Assembly: GCA_030152275.1 (NCBI GenBank)
Contig: JASLHF010000255.1
Location: forward strand, 1-43,268
Source of the DNA: Acinetobacter sp.
Lineage (GTDB): Bacteria; Pseudomonadota; Gammaproteobacteria; Pseudomonadales; Moraxellaceae
Direction: 5' to 3'
DNA length: 43,268 bases
Notes under the pieces: generated by a model
Databases searched by the model: none
The model's input: the letters and a program-made list of their open reading frames with translations, nothing else
Told to the model about the DNA's origin: nothing
Made by a program: the position numbers and the translations under genes
Shown: piece after piece, positions 1 through 7,830 of the stretch
Position numbering within the stretch: position 1 is the first letter of the stretch
Layout: each line of letters opens with the position of its first letter

Positions 1-11
1 ATACGAATGCT

Positions 12-356
12 TTAGACTTGATGTTCCTGCATGGTTTTCAAAATGATACTTTGCAGCTCGGATTTCGTTTTTACACCTGCTATGCGCTGTATCACTTGCC
101 CTTGATAGAAAATTAAAGTGGAAGGCAAGCCATAGACGTTATAACGCAGGGTAAGAATAGGCGATTGATCGACATTCACTTTGCCAAATTTCAGGTTTTG
201 AAATTGAGCTGACATGTGCGTGGCACATTGTTCAAAGATTGGGAAGTTTTGCACGCAGGGCGCACACCAGTCGGCATAAAAACGAATCACGGCAAAACCG
301 TCAAACCATTCATAATCGCTATAGTTATCTTCGTTATATTCAACAACCTGAACCAT
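12..356 (-). CDS. Thioredoxin-family protein
   Basis: A 114-residue single-domain thioredoxin fold. The redox motif is WCAPC (Cys31 and Cys34), following a beta strand ending in FYADW, and the conserved cis-proline loop appears as YGLPS near residue 78. There is no signal peptide or membrane segment, so it probably acts in the cytoplasm on protein disulfides or as a reductant for a partner enzyme. CAPC instead of the classical CGPC separates it from housekeeping TrxA, so I do not assign a symbol. It is divergent from the quinone oxidoreductase gene across about 130 bp. The start at 356 has only a weak upstream AGG. The fold is certain; the specific partner is unknown. Confidence 0.88.
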   Translation of the reverse strand: MVQVVEYNEDNYSDYEWFDGFAVIRFYADWCAPCVQNFPIFEQCATHMSAQFQNLKFGKVNVDQSPILTLRYNVYGLPSTLIFYQGQVIQRIAGVKTKSELQSIILKTMQEHQV

Positions 357-488
357 GTGTTGCCTATTATCAATTTGCTAAATAGTCAGCCAATTATACA
401 TAAGTCCATTGTTATTCAATCTGTATGTGTTCTATGTTCAAATAGTGCAAAGATAGATGAATAGTCAATAATTGAAAAAGGAAGAACA

Positions 489-1481
489 ATGTCACAGGCG
501 TTGATGCAGCAAGTCATTATTACCGAACCGGGCGGCGTAGATAAGCTGGCCTATGAAAGTGTTGCAGTGCCTACTGCACAAGCAGATGAAGTACTGGTTA
601 AGGTCCATGCCTTTGGGATTAACCGTCCAGACATCTTACAGCGTCAAGGCTTATATCCAATGCCTAAAGGCGTGACACCTGTACCGGGTTTGGAGGTTGC
701 AGGCGAGGTGGTTGCAGTCGGTGCTGATGTCACCTTATTTAAAGTGGGTGATAAAGTCTGTGGCCTGACCAATGGCGGCGGTTATGCCGAGTATTGTGTT
801 GTACCGGAAAGCCAAACCTTGAGCATCCCTGAAGGTGTGAGTTTTACCCAAGCTGCAGCCATTCCGGAAACATTCTTTACGGTTTGGGCGAATGTATTCC
901 AAATGGGTAAAGCCAAAGCAGGTGAAACTGTTTTAGTTCATGGCGGTGCAAGCGGTATTGGGACCACTGCGCTGATGCTGTGCAAGTCTTTAGGCTTAAA
1001 GTCATTTGCGACGGTCGGTTCGGATGAAAAAGTTAAAGCGATTTCAGACTTAACTACAGCCATTAATTATAAAACTCAAGACTTTGAGCAAGTCATTAAT
1101 GATTTAACGGACAATGGTGGCATTGATGTGGTGCTCGATATGGTTGGAGCGCCATATTTAGAAAAAAACTTAAATCTGTTACGTCGTGATGGCCGTTTGG
1201 TCTATATCGCCTTCTTAGGCGGTGCAAAAGCCAAAGAAGTGAAATTAGGTCAAATCATGATGAAGCGCTTAACCATTACTGGTTCAACCATGCGTGCACG
1301 GAACACTGAAGAAAAAGCAGAAATTGCCAAAGGGATTCAGGAAAATGTTGTGCCGTTATGGGCGAAAGGTGAATGCCTGCCAATGATCTACAAAACCTTT
1401 AAATTTGATCAAATCCAAGATGCGCATGCAGCCATGGATACGGGCGATCATATCGGTAAGATTGTGGTAGAAGTAGTTTAA
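489..1481 (+). CDS. NAD(P)H:quinone oxidoreductase, zinc-free medium-chain dehydrogenase family
   Basis: A 330-residue member of the medium-chain dehydrogenase/reductase superfamily, quinone oxidoreductase (zeta-crystallin/TP53I3-like) branch. The N-terminal GroES-like domain has the GINRPDILQRQG segment and the Rossmann half carries VHGGASGIGTTAL near residues 150-162. The Cys/His ligands for catalytic zinc found in alcohol dehydrogenases are absent, as expected for this branch. These cytosolic enzymes reduce quinones or alpha,beta-unsaturated carbonyls with NADPH. A good ribosome site (AGGAAG) lies 5 bases before the ATG and a strong terminator follows, so it is monocistronic. The physiological substrate cannot be read from sequence. 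Confidence 0.92.
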   Translation: MSQALMQQVIITEPGGVDKLAYESVAVPTAQADEVLVKVHAFGINRPDILQRQGLYPMPKGVTPVPGLEVAGEVVAVGADVTLFKVGDKVCGLTNGGGYAEYCVVPESQTLSIPEGVSFTQAAAIPETFFTVWANVFQMGKAKAGETVLVHGGASGIGTTALMLCKSLGLKSFATVGSDEKVKAISDLTTAINYKTQDFEQVINDLTDNGGIDVVLDMVGAPYLEKNLNLLRRDGRLVYIAFLGGAKAKEVKLGQIMMKRLTITGSTMRARNTEEKAEIAKGIQENVVPLWAKGECLPMIYKTFKFDQIQDAHAAMDTGDHIGKIVVEVV

Positions 1482-1494
1482 TTTAGGTTGGAAT

Positions 1495-1527
1495 AAAAAC
1501 CGGTATTTATCCGGTTTTTATTTTTTA
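1495..1527 (+). terminator. Intrinsic terminator of the quinone oxidoreductase gene
   Basis: The arms AAAAACCGG and CCGGTTTTT are separated by a 7-nt loop and followed by a further T-rich tract. It starts 13 bases after the stop codon at 1481. Confidence 0.88.
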
Positions 1528-1700
1528 GTAAAAAAATGTGTGATTTTAATCAAATTATTTATATGAAAAACTAAGCTTTTTATCAAAAATTATAAACATT
1601 CGACACAACCTGTCAAAACCGAAGTGTACATTTATCCCTAAAGTTAAATCCGATCAAAATAGATTGGATTTATGTGAAAAGTATACCGAGCAGGGAGTAG

Positions 1701-1874
1701 ATGATTATGAAAATCATATCGGCATCTTATACGAAAGCACATAGTGTTCGTGCACTAAAGCGCATACATCGGGCTGTCATCTACAATCAGGTACTGCCAT
1801 CGGAGCTGCATAAAATTTATAAAGCCATGATTCATTTAGAGCGTTATATAGAACGTCTAACACAGCAAAAATAA
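1701..1874 (+). CDS. Small basic hypothetical protein (57 aa)
   Basis: An ATG-initiated reading frame of 57 codons ending in TAA, with a purine-rich ribosome site (CAGGGAG) 4 bases before the start. The product begins MIMKIISASYTK and continues as a basic, probably helical peptide (many Lys, Arg, His, Ile, Leu; ends ERLTQQK). It has no signal peptide, no cysteine and no recognisable domain. It lies alone between the terminator of the preceding gene and the WYL regulator, same strand as both. Coding status rests on the ribosome site and sensible amino-acid composition only; a second in-frame ATG at codon 3 is an alternative start. I do not recognise the family. Confidence 0.5.
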   Translation: MIMKIISASYTKAHSVRALKRIHRAVIYNQVLPSELHKIYKAMIHLERYIERLTQQK

Positions 1875-2087
1875 TTTAAAAAAAACAGATCTCTACGGTG
1901 CTGATTTTAGAATGGACAGACTTGTTTTTATTTGGCTAAATGAGTTTGAGTAATACTGCTCATTGCACTTATCTTTCTTTTTTAAACTTTTTATTAATTC
2001 ATATTCTTTGGTTGTGTATTTGAATAGCCTATTTAGACATTTAATTTTACATCAGCGTATAGATGTTTTTTATACAGCGAGGGGATT

Positions 2088-2993
2088 ATGAAGCATACTG
2101 CTTCTACACACGAACGTCTTGCGGAGCGTTTGGCCAATATATTAACTAAATTAAATGTCGGGTATCAGTTAGGGGTGGCAGAATTAGCACAAGAGTTTCA
2201 TGTTAGTAAGCGAACAATAGAGCGTGACTTCGACCGCCTTAATTCTTATTTACCTTTAATTCAGGATAAAATCACTAAAAAGTATTCACTTGATCCTGTT
2301 TATCTCGGCCGTTTTAAATTACAAGATATTCAAAATTTTGCTCAATTGTCCGGTATAAGTGATCTTTATCCTTCTTTGGATATGTCTTTTTTAAGAAGTT
2401 TGCTGGATGATCGGGCTAGCCAAGTCTTTTCTGCAAAAGGTTATTATTACGAAAATGCCCAACAATTTGCGGAGCATTTTCAAGTTTTCGCAGAAGCCAT
2501 TCATCAGCATAAAAACATAAGTTTTATTTATAATGATTCAGAGCGTTTTGTTGAGCCTTATCGGTTAATTCATTATCAGGGCAGCTGGTATTTAGCTGCT
2601 GTACAAAATGCTGAATTACGTTCATTCCGTTTAAGTAAAATCAGCAAAGCAGAAATACATCGTTCTCATTCATTTATACATAATGTTGAAATTTTATCTC
2701 AACTTGAAGGTGATGAAAGTATTTGGTTTGGAAAAGAAAAGCAAAAAGTTTTATTTAGTGTAAGACCGGAAGTCGCACATTATTTTAAGCAAAGAAAATT
2801 ATTGCCTGAACAGAGTATTCAAACAGAAGAAAAAACAGGCGCATTAATTGTATGCTGCTATATTTGTCATGAAATGCAGTTATTACCTTTAGTTCGTTAT
2901 TGGATACCGTATATTAAAATTATTCAGCCGGAACATTTTCAGCAGAAATTAGAGCGAGATTTAGCAGATTATTTATTGCCTAACCCGATTTAA
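2088..2993 (+). CDS. WYL-domain transcriptional regulator
   Basis: A 301-residue regulator. Residues about 5-60 form a DeoR/HTH_11-like winged helix (ELAQEFHVSKRTIERDFDRL), and residues about 130-200 form a WYL domain with GSWYLAA and the basic RSFRLSKI segment. WYL domains are thought to sense nucleotides or nucleic acids and are common in regulators of DNA-damage or defence genes, but many are simply uncharacterised. The ribosome site AGGGGATT sits just before the ATG. No defence genes lie next to it: neighbours are a small ORF upstream and two tRNAs downstream on the opposite strand, so the target could be its own promoter or a distant gene. Confidence 0.88.
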   Translation: MKHTASTHERLAERLANILTKLNVGYQLGVAELAQEFHVSKRTIERDFDRLNSYLPLIQDKITKKYSLDPVYLGRFKLQDIQNFAQLSGISDLYPSLDMSFLRSLLDDRASQVFSAKGYYYENAQQFAEHFQVFAEAIHQHKNISFIYNDSERFVEPYRLIHYQGSWYLAAVQNAELRSFRLSKISKAEIHRSHSFIHNVEILSQLEGDESIWFGKEKQKVLFSVRPEVAHYFKQRKLLPEQSIQTEEKTGALIVCCYICHEMQLLPLVRYWIPYIKIIQPEHFQQKLERDLADYLLPNPI

Positions 2994-3060
2994 TGTTTGA
3001 TAAGCCTTTATTAAAAAATAAGGCTAAGGAAAATAGAATGAGGAATGGATAAAGCATTAA

Positions 3061-3090
3061 GAGCAGGGTGAATGCTCATTTTTTTATTTT
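3061..3090 (+). terminator. Probable terminator of the WYL regulator gene
   Basis: A short stem GAGCA / TGCTC with a 7-nt loop is followed directly by ATTTTTTTATTTTG. The stem is only 5 bp, but the T-tract is good and it lies about 70 bases downstream of the stop codon. Confidence 0.45.
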
Positions 3091-3106
3091 GTTAAAAATT
3101 AGGCAT

Positions 3107-3131
3107 AAAAAAACCAGCTTATCGCTGGGTT
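3107..3131 (-). terminator. Terminator of the tRNA-Cys/tRNA-Leu transcript
   Basis: Read on the minus strand, the CCAGC / GCTGG stem with a 5-nt loop ends in GGTTTTTTT. It lies about 33 bases beyond the 3' end of tRNA-Leu. Confidence 0.75.
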
Positions 3132-3163
3132 CTTTATTTACACCATCTTCAGTAGGAGAAGAA

Positions 3164-3250
3164 TGGTGCCCGAGGCCAGACTCGAACTGGCACGACTTGA
3201 AGGTCGGGGGATTTTAAATCCCCTGTGTCTACCGATTTCACCACTCGGGC
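3164..3250 (-). tRNA. tRNA-Leu (anticodon TAA)
   Basis: Minus-strand 87-nt tRNA with encoded CCA end. The acceptor GCCCGAG pairs with CTCGGGC before ACCA, the D region is GTGGTGAAATCGGTAGAC, and the anticodon stem-loop is GGGATTTAAAATCCC with TAA in the loop. The long variable arm built on CGACCTTCAAGGTCG is typical of leucine tRNAs, and the T arm reads GTTCGAGTC. It is the second gene of a two-tRNA transcript, 10 bases after tRNA-Cys. Confidence 0.97.
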
Positions 3251-3260
3251 TTAACAAGAT

Positions 3261-3334
3261 TGGAGGCGGAGGTCGGAATCGAACCGGCGTACACGGAGTT
3301 GCAGTCCGCTGCATGACCACTCTGCCACCCCGCC
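3261..3334 (-). tRNA. tRNA-Cys (anticodon GCA)
   Basis: Minus-strand 74-nt tRNA with encoded CCA. It starts GGCGGGGTGGCAGAG, the anticodon arm is CGGACTGCAACTCCG with GCA in the loop, the T arm contains GGTTCGATTCC, and the acceptor closes with CCTCCGCC before TCCA. It is first in the Cys-Leu transcript. Confidence 0.97.
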
Positions 3335-3351
3335 ACGTCTTGTTGATGCGT

Positions 3352-3379
3352 ATATTAGCAAGCTCTGAAAAAAAAACAA
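3352..3379 (-). promoter_or_regulatory. Candidate promoter for the tRNA-Cys/tRNA-Leu transcript
   Basis: On the minus strand a TTGTTT hexamer (3379-3374) and TAATAT (3357-3352) are separated by 16 bases and lie just upstream of tRNA-Cys. Both elements are imperfect matches to the sigma-70 consensus; position supports the call more than sequence does. Confidence 0.35.
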
Positions 3380-3487
3380 TAGCATAGATATACTGTGTGT
3401 GCATAAAAACAGCATATGGCGAAAAATAATTTAAATATTCATGTAGAATGTGCAAAATTGATTCATATCATCACTTGGAGATGTGCC

Positions 3488-4336
3488 GTGGCATTAGTTT
3501 TAGATGGTCGTGCATTGGCAAAGCAAATTGAAGCAGACTTGTTAACTCGCGTTGAAGCGCTAAAAGAGAAAACAGGCCGTACCCCAATTCTTGCGACTAT
3601 TTTGGTGGGTGACGATGGTGCATCTGCAACTTATGTGCGTATGAAAGGGAATGCTTGCCGCCGTGTTGGTATGGATTCATTAAAAGTTGAGCTTCCTAAA
3701 GAAACTACCACTGAACAATTGCTTGCTGAAATTGAAAAATTAAATGCAAACCCAGATGTTCACGGTATTTTGCTGCAGCATCCAGTGCCTGCTCAAATTG
3801 ATGAACGTGCTTGCTTCGACGTAATTTCACTCGAAAAAGACGTTGATGGGGTAACGTGCTTAGGCTTCGGCCGTATGGCAATGGGTGAAGCGGCGTATGG
3901 TTCTGCAACACCTGCAGGCATCATGACCATTTTGAAAGAAAACAACATCGAAATCGCGGGTAAACATGCGGTGGTTGTCGGCCGTTCTGCAATTTTGGGT
4001 AAACCAATGTCTGCAATGCTGCTTGAAGCCAATGCAACAGTGACCACTTGCCATTCACGTACTCAAAACTTGGCTGACTTTGTAAAACAAGCCGATATTA
4101 TTGTAGGTGCAGTAGGTAAAGCTGAATTGATTCAAAAAGACTGGATCAAACCGGGTGCTGTAGTGGTTGATGCTGGTTTCCATCCACGTGATGGCGGCGG
4201 TGTCGGTGATATCCAATTGGTCGGTATTGAAGAAGTGGCGTCTGCTTATACGCCAGTTCCGGGTGGTGTTGGCCCAATGACCATTACGACTTTGATTCGT
4301 CAAACTGTTGAAGCTGCTGAAAAAGCTTTGGGTTAA
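3488..4336 (+). CDS. folD: Bifunctional methylenetetrahydrofolate dehydrogenase / methenyltetrahydrofolate cyclohydrolase
   Basis: A 282-residue FolD, cytosolic, interconverting 5,10-methylene-, 5,10-methenyl- and 10-formyl-tetrahydrofolate with NADP. Visible family signatures are YVRMKGNACRRVGM with the catalytic Lys, GILLQHPVPAQID, the Rossmann segment VVVGRSAILGKPM, and the C-terminal TPVPGGVGPMTITTL. I choose the GTG at 3488 because TTGGAG lies 7 bases upstream and homologues begin MALVLDGRALAKQI; the longer frame from 3416 would add 24 unrelated residues. It is divergent from the tRNA pair. No terminator is obvious directly after the stop. Confidence 0.96.
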   Translation: MALVLDGRALAKQIEADLLTRVEALKEKTGRTPILATILVGDDGASATYVRMKGNACRRVGMDSLKVELPKETTTEQLLAEIEKLNANPDVHGILLQHPVPAQIDERACFDVISLEKDVDGVTCLGFGRMAMGEAAYGSATPAGIMTILKENNIEIAGKHAVVVGRSAILGKPMSAMLLEANATVTTCHSRTQNLADFVKQADIIVGAVGKAELIQKDWIKPGAVVVDAGFHPRDGGGVGDIQLVGIEEVASAYTPVPGGVGPMTITTLIRQTVEAAEKALG

Positions 4337-4608
4337 TCTTTAATTATCAATGTATTTGCTAATTGTAGATATTTGATACACGTGAACGTCGTTCGCTGCT
4401 GTCCGAGGCAGGAAGTATTAGATAATTAATGTTTCTGCGATTGCTTCATTTAATTGGCAATATTAGACGAGTTCAGCGAATGACAATGGTTTTGCCTACT
4501 TTTCCCGAAATGAGAAATATATTTCGTAAGGTAGGTCGAACCGAAGGTTAATCCGAAAATTAAAATATGATCTGCACGACTCCGCAGTGAAAGCAAAAAA
4601 TCAAAAAT
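4337..4608 (+). other. Intergenic region with nested inverted repeats
   Basis: 272 bases between folD and the methyltransferase gene. They contain an outer pair CCTAC (4495-4499) / GTAGG (4531-4535) enclosing CGAAAT (4506-4511) / ATTTCG (4521-4526), and a small GAACG T CGTTC dyad near 4384. The minus-strand open frame across it (4450-4647) has no ribosome site and overlaps the methyltransferase start, so I do not call it a gene. The block looks like a possible dispersed intergenic element, unproven. Confidence 0.35.
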
Positions 4609-5229
4609 ATGAGCTGTACTTTCCAATTTCCCAAAGCCCCAGAGCACCTAATTCAAGCCTTACATGATGTGATTCCAAACTGTGAATTACATGCACAGCA
4701 ATTGCCTGAAACGCCAATTTCCCTATGGCTGATTCCGCCTGTATTTCCAACCGATAAATTGGATGATGAAGTCATACGGCGGATCTGGAATGATACCCCG
4801 TATTGGATCTTTTGCTGGGCATCTGGACTTGCGATGGCGCAGTGGCTGTTGGCAGAACCGCAGCATGTCAAAGACAAAGTGGTATTGGATTTTGGCGCAG
4901 GTTCAGGTGTGGTGGCGATTGCAGCAAAAATGGCAGGGGCGAAACGCGTGATTTGTTGTGATATCGACCAAGTCAGTTTAGATGCCTGCCGCGCCAATGC
5001 AGAGCTGAACGGTGTCGAATTAGAATATTTGGATGATTTATACAAAGCTGAGCAGGTGGATATTTTACTGGCTGCGGATGTTTTATATGATCAATGCAAC
5101 CGCTTCTTTCTAGATGAGTTCTTAAAATTTGCTCCTGAAGTGTGGGTGGCGGACAGCCGTGTAAAAAACTTTAGTCACCCCAAATATGAAAAACTGGATG
5201 AGCGAAGCGCAACCACATGGCCAGATTGA
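4609..5229 (+). CDS. Class I SAM-dependent methyltransferase (COG3897-like), C-terminus cut by TGA
   Basis: A 206-residue class I methyltransferase resembling predicted nicotinamide-N-methylase-like / ETFB-lysine-methyltransferase-like proteins. Motif I is VLDFGAGSGVVAIAAKMAGA (about 89-108), motif II is ICCDID, and LLAADVLYD matches the post-II region of this group. It is probably cytosolic, with a protein or small-molecule substrate unknown. Translation stops at TGA 5227-5229 after TTWPD, but the same frame continues DESPEFRNVSFYKTL to TAA at 5275-5277. That tail matches the family's usual C-terminal pattern (PDLDES-EF-V--Y), so the stop looks like a recent nonsense change replacing one residue. 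Loss of 15 residues may reduce activity; readthrough is possible. Confidence 0.82.
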   Translation: MSCTFQFPKAPEHLIQALHDVIPNCELHAQQLPETPISLWLIPPVFPTDKLDDEVIRRIWNDTPYWIFCWASGLAMAQWLLAEPQHVKDKVVLDFGAGSGVVAIAAKMAGAKRVICCDIDQVSLDACRANAELNGVELEYLDDLYKAEQVDILLAADVLYDQCNRFFLDEFLKFAPEVWVADSRVKNFSHPKYEKLDERSATTWPD

Positions 5230-5314
5230 GATGAATCGCCGGAGTTTCGCAATGTTAGTTTTTATAAAACCTTATAATAAAGAAACTCAATAATTTAAAG
5301 TAATTTAAGAAAGA

Positions 5315-5345
5315 AATAAGACGCATAAAGCGTCTTATTTTTTAT
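5315..5345. terminator. Bidirectional terminator between convergent genes
   Basis: The arms AATAAGACGC and GCGTCTTATT enclose a 5-nt loop. The plus side continues into TTTTTT, and the minus side also ends in T-rich sequence. It lies between the methyltransferase gene and the converging lipoprotein gene. Confidence 0.85.
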
Positions 5346-5365
5346 TTAGAATTCAGGCATTTTTA

Positions 5366-5803
5366 TTAAGAGCAGGTATAGCGCACCACGCGCAGTGTTG
5401 CCGGACGGGCATCCAGCGCCTGCATATTGCCTAAATTATCGCTGTTGCGTAAATCTGGAGTATTCGATAAGCCAAAGTTTGTATGAGTTTTGCCGATTTG
5501 ACGGCCAAATTGCGTATTGTCCAGCGCAGGGTTGGCAATCTCATTGACGCTTAAAATGTTCAATTTATAAGTTTTGCCGCCACCCAATACTTTTTGGCAG
5601 GCGCGCTGCAGTTTGTCAGCATCCAGCTGCTGGTTTTGACGTCCAGCCAGTGTGTAGGCCAGTGTTGCTGTATCTGCGCTTTGGCTCTCAATCTGATAGC
5701 CCGACTGGCCGTTAAATGCGCGCGGCGCGGTCTGACAAGCGGTTAAAGCTGTTAATGTGACTGCAGCAGTACCCAAAGCTAAAAGCTTAAATCCTGTTTT
5801 CAT
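5366..5803 (-). CDS. Hypothetical lipoprotein (145 aa)
   Basis: The N-terminus MKTGFKLLALGTAAVTLTALTAC is a lipoprotein signal with lipobox LTAC and Cys23 as the lipidation site, so the mature protein should be anchored in the envelope. The remaining 122 residues are soluble, Gln/Asn-rich, with two further cysteines (CQKVLGGG and the penultimate residue) that could form a disulfide. I recognise no domain; it resembles conserved hypothetical lipoproteins of Acinetobacter. It is monocistronic, convergent with the methyltransferase gene, and shares the terminator at 5315-5345. Confidence 0.75.
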   Translation of the reverse strand: MKTGFKLLALGTAAVTLTALTACQTAPRAFNGQSGYQIESQSADTATLAYTLAGRQNQQLDADKLQRACQKVLGGGKTYKLNILSVNEIANPALDNTQFGRQIGKTHTNFGLSNTPDLRNSDNLGNMQALDARPATLRVVRYTCS

Positions 5804-6180
5804 ATCCGTTTACCCGTGTTGTTATGCTTTCAGTATGCCACAAGCGGCCTGAATACTCGATGCTCAATTTGTTTGAAAATTCTCTATTTTTATACCTCAA
5901 CATTAGGCCGCATCAGTTTTCTAGCATACCCTGCGCTGCCATGTCGCTGTGCAGAATTCATCAAATTGAATGGAGCCTTTTGCATGTGTTAAAAATCAGT
6001 ATTGGGCCATACCGGCAGGCTGAATCAGCTGTGTATATTTGAAGGCTGCGCGTTTAAATATCTGGCAACTATGTACGGTTGCATAAATGTGCTGCGCTAT
6101 GGGGAAATGCAAGCAGTGATGTGTCTAGCAGTTAAGTAAGCGTACTGCGGGATGATCGCGCTAGCATGCAGTATAAAGTC
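5804..6180. other. Intergenic region, no gene seen
   Basis: About 380 bases upstream of the lipoprotein gene and downstream of the first symporter gene, both on the minus strand. It should hold the lipoprotein promoter. The plus-strand open frame 5824-6042 has no ribosome site and no recognisable protein character. I see nothing else of note. Confidence 0.5.
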
Positions 6181-6220
6181 AAAAAAAAGGGCTTGCTGTG
6201 ATGTCCAGCAAGCCCTTTTT
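6181..6220 (-). terminator. Terminator of the first MHS symporter gene
   Basis: A long stem AGGGCTTGCTG / CAGCAAGCCCT with a 7-nt loop, flanked by A-runs on the left and T-runs on the right, lies just after the stop codon at 6239. It could act in both directions. Confidence 0.88.
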
Positions 6221-6238
6221 AAACAGTAGCATTAAAGC

Positions 6239-7558
6239 TTAATCATCGGTAATCATGCTGTGCTTTTTGGTGTCTTTCATAAATACATAAGTGATTAATG
6301 AAAGCCCGATCATGAAGGTGATGTAATAGAAAAAGTAGTTTTCATGCCCCGCATTTTTGAAGCTTAAAGCCACCAATTCTGCTGTGCCGCCAAATACTGT
6401 ATTGGCAATTGCATAAGGAAGCGCCACACCCAGTGCACGGATATGCGGCGGGAACAATTCAGCTTTCACTACCGCATTAATTGCAGTGTAGCCAGTCACA
6501 ATCACCATGCCGCTCATGCATAGCATAAATGCTGTGGTTGGGCTGGTGGTGTTGCCAATGCCGTTGAAAATTGGAATGGTAAACAGAACACCCAAGACGC
6601 CAAAGGCAATCATAATCGGCTTACGGCCAATTTTATCGGACAGTGCGCCTACAGCGGGTTGAAGCAGCATAAAGATGAAAATAGCAGCAGTGGTAATTTC
6701 AGTCGCTGTGGTTTTTTCAAAACCTGAAGTGTTCACCAAGTATTTTTGCAAATAGGTGGTGAAGGTGTTGAAGGCTAAAGTACCGCCAGCAGTCAGCATA
6801 ATTACGGTGAAAGCTTGTTTTGGATATTTCGTAAATAATGCTAAAGCGCCGGATTTAGGACCGCCATTTTTGGCTTGTTCTTGCGCTTGCTTAGAGGATT
6901 GAGTTTCCACCAAACCGCGGCGAATCCAGAACACTACAATCGCAAGCAGCGCGCCGATGAAGAATGGCACACGCCAGCCCCATTCACCTAAAGCTTGTTC
7001 AGATAAATTGCGCTGTAAAATGATCAACACACAAAGTGCCAATAACTGACCTGAAATTAAAGTCACATATTGGAAGCTTGAGAAGAAACCGCGGTGATTT
7101 TTACCTGCCATTTCGGTCAAGTAGGTCGCGCTTGAGCCGTACTCACCGCCGACACTTAAACCTTGAATTAAACGGGCAAGTAATAAAATGGCTGGAGCGA
7201 GCATGCCGACAGAATCATAAGTCGGCGCACAGGCAATCATTAAAGAGCCAATACACATTAAGGAAACGGATACGGTTAATCCCGCTTTGCGGCCTTTGCG
7301 GTCAGCATAGATCCCCATGATCCATGCGCCGATCGGACGCATGAGGAAGCCAAGTGCGAAGACTGCAGCGGCTTGCAAAAGTTTGACTGTGCTGTCGCCT
7401 TCGGGGAAGAATTGCGGTGCGAAATACAGTGTAAAAGCGGCATAGACATACCAGTCATACCATTCTACAAGATTGCCGGCAGACCCGCCGAGGATAGATT
7501 TAACACGAGTTTTTCTATCAAGCTGCATCTCAGGCGCTTGAGGGGATGTATTTGACAC
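6239..7558 (-). CDS. MFS transporter, metabolite:H+ symporter (MHS) family, copy 1
   Basis: About 439 residues and 12 predicted membrane helices: an inner-membrane symporter of the MHS group that includes alpha-ketoglutarate (KgtP), shikimate and citrate permeases. Signatures are GGSAGNLVEWYDWYVYAAF at helix 1, the cytoplasmic motif GIYADRKGRKAGL between helices 2 and 3, LSVGGEYGSSATYL in helix 4-5, and the repeat motif SDKIGRKPIM after helix 8. I prefer the GTG at 7558 because TTGGAG lies 6 bases before it; an ATG at 7594 would add 12 residues with only a weak site. The substrate is probably a carboxylate. It is a near-duplicate of the next gene, each with its own terminator. Confidence 0.9.
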   Translation of the reverse strand: MSNTSPQAPEMQLDRKTRVKSILGGSAGNLVEWYDWYVYAAFTLYFAPQFFPEGDSTVKLLQAAAVFALGFLMRPIGAWIMGIYADRKGRKAGLTVSVSLMCIGSLMIACAPTYDSVGMLAPAILLLARLIQGLSVGGEYGSSATYLTEMAGKNHRGFFSSFQYVTLISGQLLALCVLIILQRNLSEQALGEWGWRVPFFIGALLAIVVFWIRRGLVETQSSKQAQEQAKNGGPKSGALALFTKYPKQAFTVIMLTAGGTLAFNTFTTYLQKYLVNTSGFEKTTATEITTAAIFIFMLLQPAVGALSDKIGRKPIMIAFGVLGVLFTIPIFNGIGNTTSPTTAFMLCMSGMVIVTGYTAINAVVKAELFPPHIRALGVALPYAIANTVFGGTAELVALSFKNAGHENYFFYYITFMIGLSLITYVFMKDTKKHSMITDD

Positions 7559-7750
7559 ATCATTCTCCAAAGAATGAAGGCAAAACATATCCATTTGAAC
7601 TCTGAATCAAAGCTCAAATACATATATTTTGTTGAAATGGGAGATGGAAATATATTTATTTAATTTATACTCTTGTTGCTTTGTAAATTCTTGCGACTTT
7701 AGTCTTAAAAAAGCTATTTTTTTAAACAAGACCAGCTTTTAAGTCTTAAT

Positions 7751-7790
7751 AAAAAAGCCAAAGCCTGAATGTATAAGGCTTTGGCTTTTA
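7751..7790 (-). terminator. Terminator of the second MHS symporter gene
   Basis: The arms AAAAGCCAAAGCCT and AGGCTTTGGCTTTT enclose a 9-nt loop. On the minus strand it ends in a T-tract about 40 bases after the stop codon at 7831, isolating this gene from copy 1 downstream. Confidence 0.88.
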
Positions 7791-7830
7791 ATTTGAACTG
7801 TTTTTAAGACTTTGGGACAATGGTCGTGGG

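Noticed and set aside
3138..3455. Open frame (105 codons, minus) over the tRNA pair
   Set aside because: It runs through tRNA-Cys and tRNA-Leu and the terminator; tRNA structure explains the sequence.
4450..4647. 65-codon minus frame before the methyltransferase gene
   Set aside because: No ribosome site; overlaps the methyltransferase start and the dyad block; no recognisable protein features.
5824..6042. 72-codon plus frame after the lipoprotein gene start
   Set aside because: No ribosome site, and its composition does not look protein-like.
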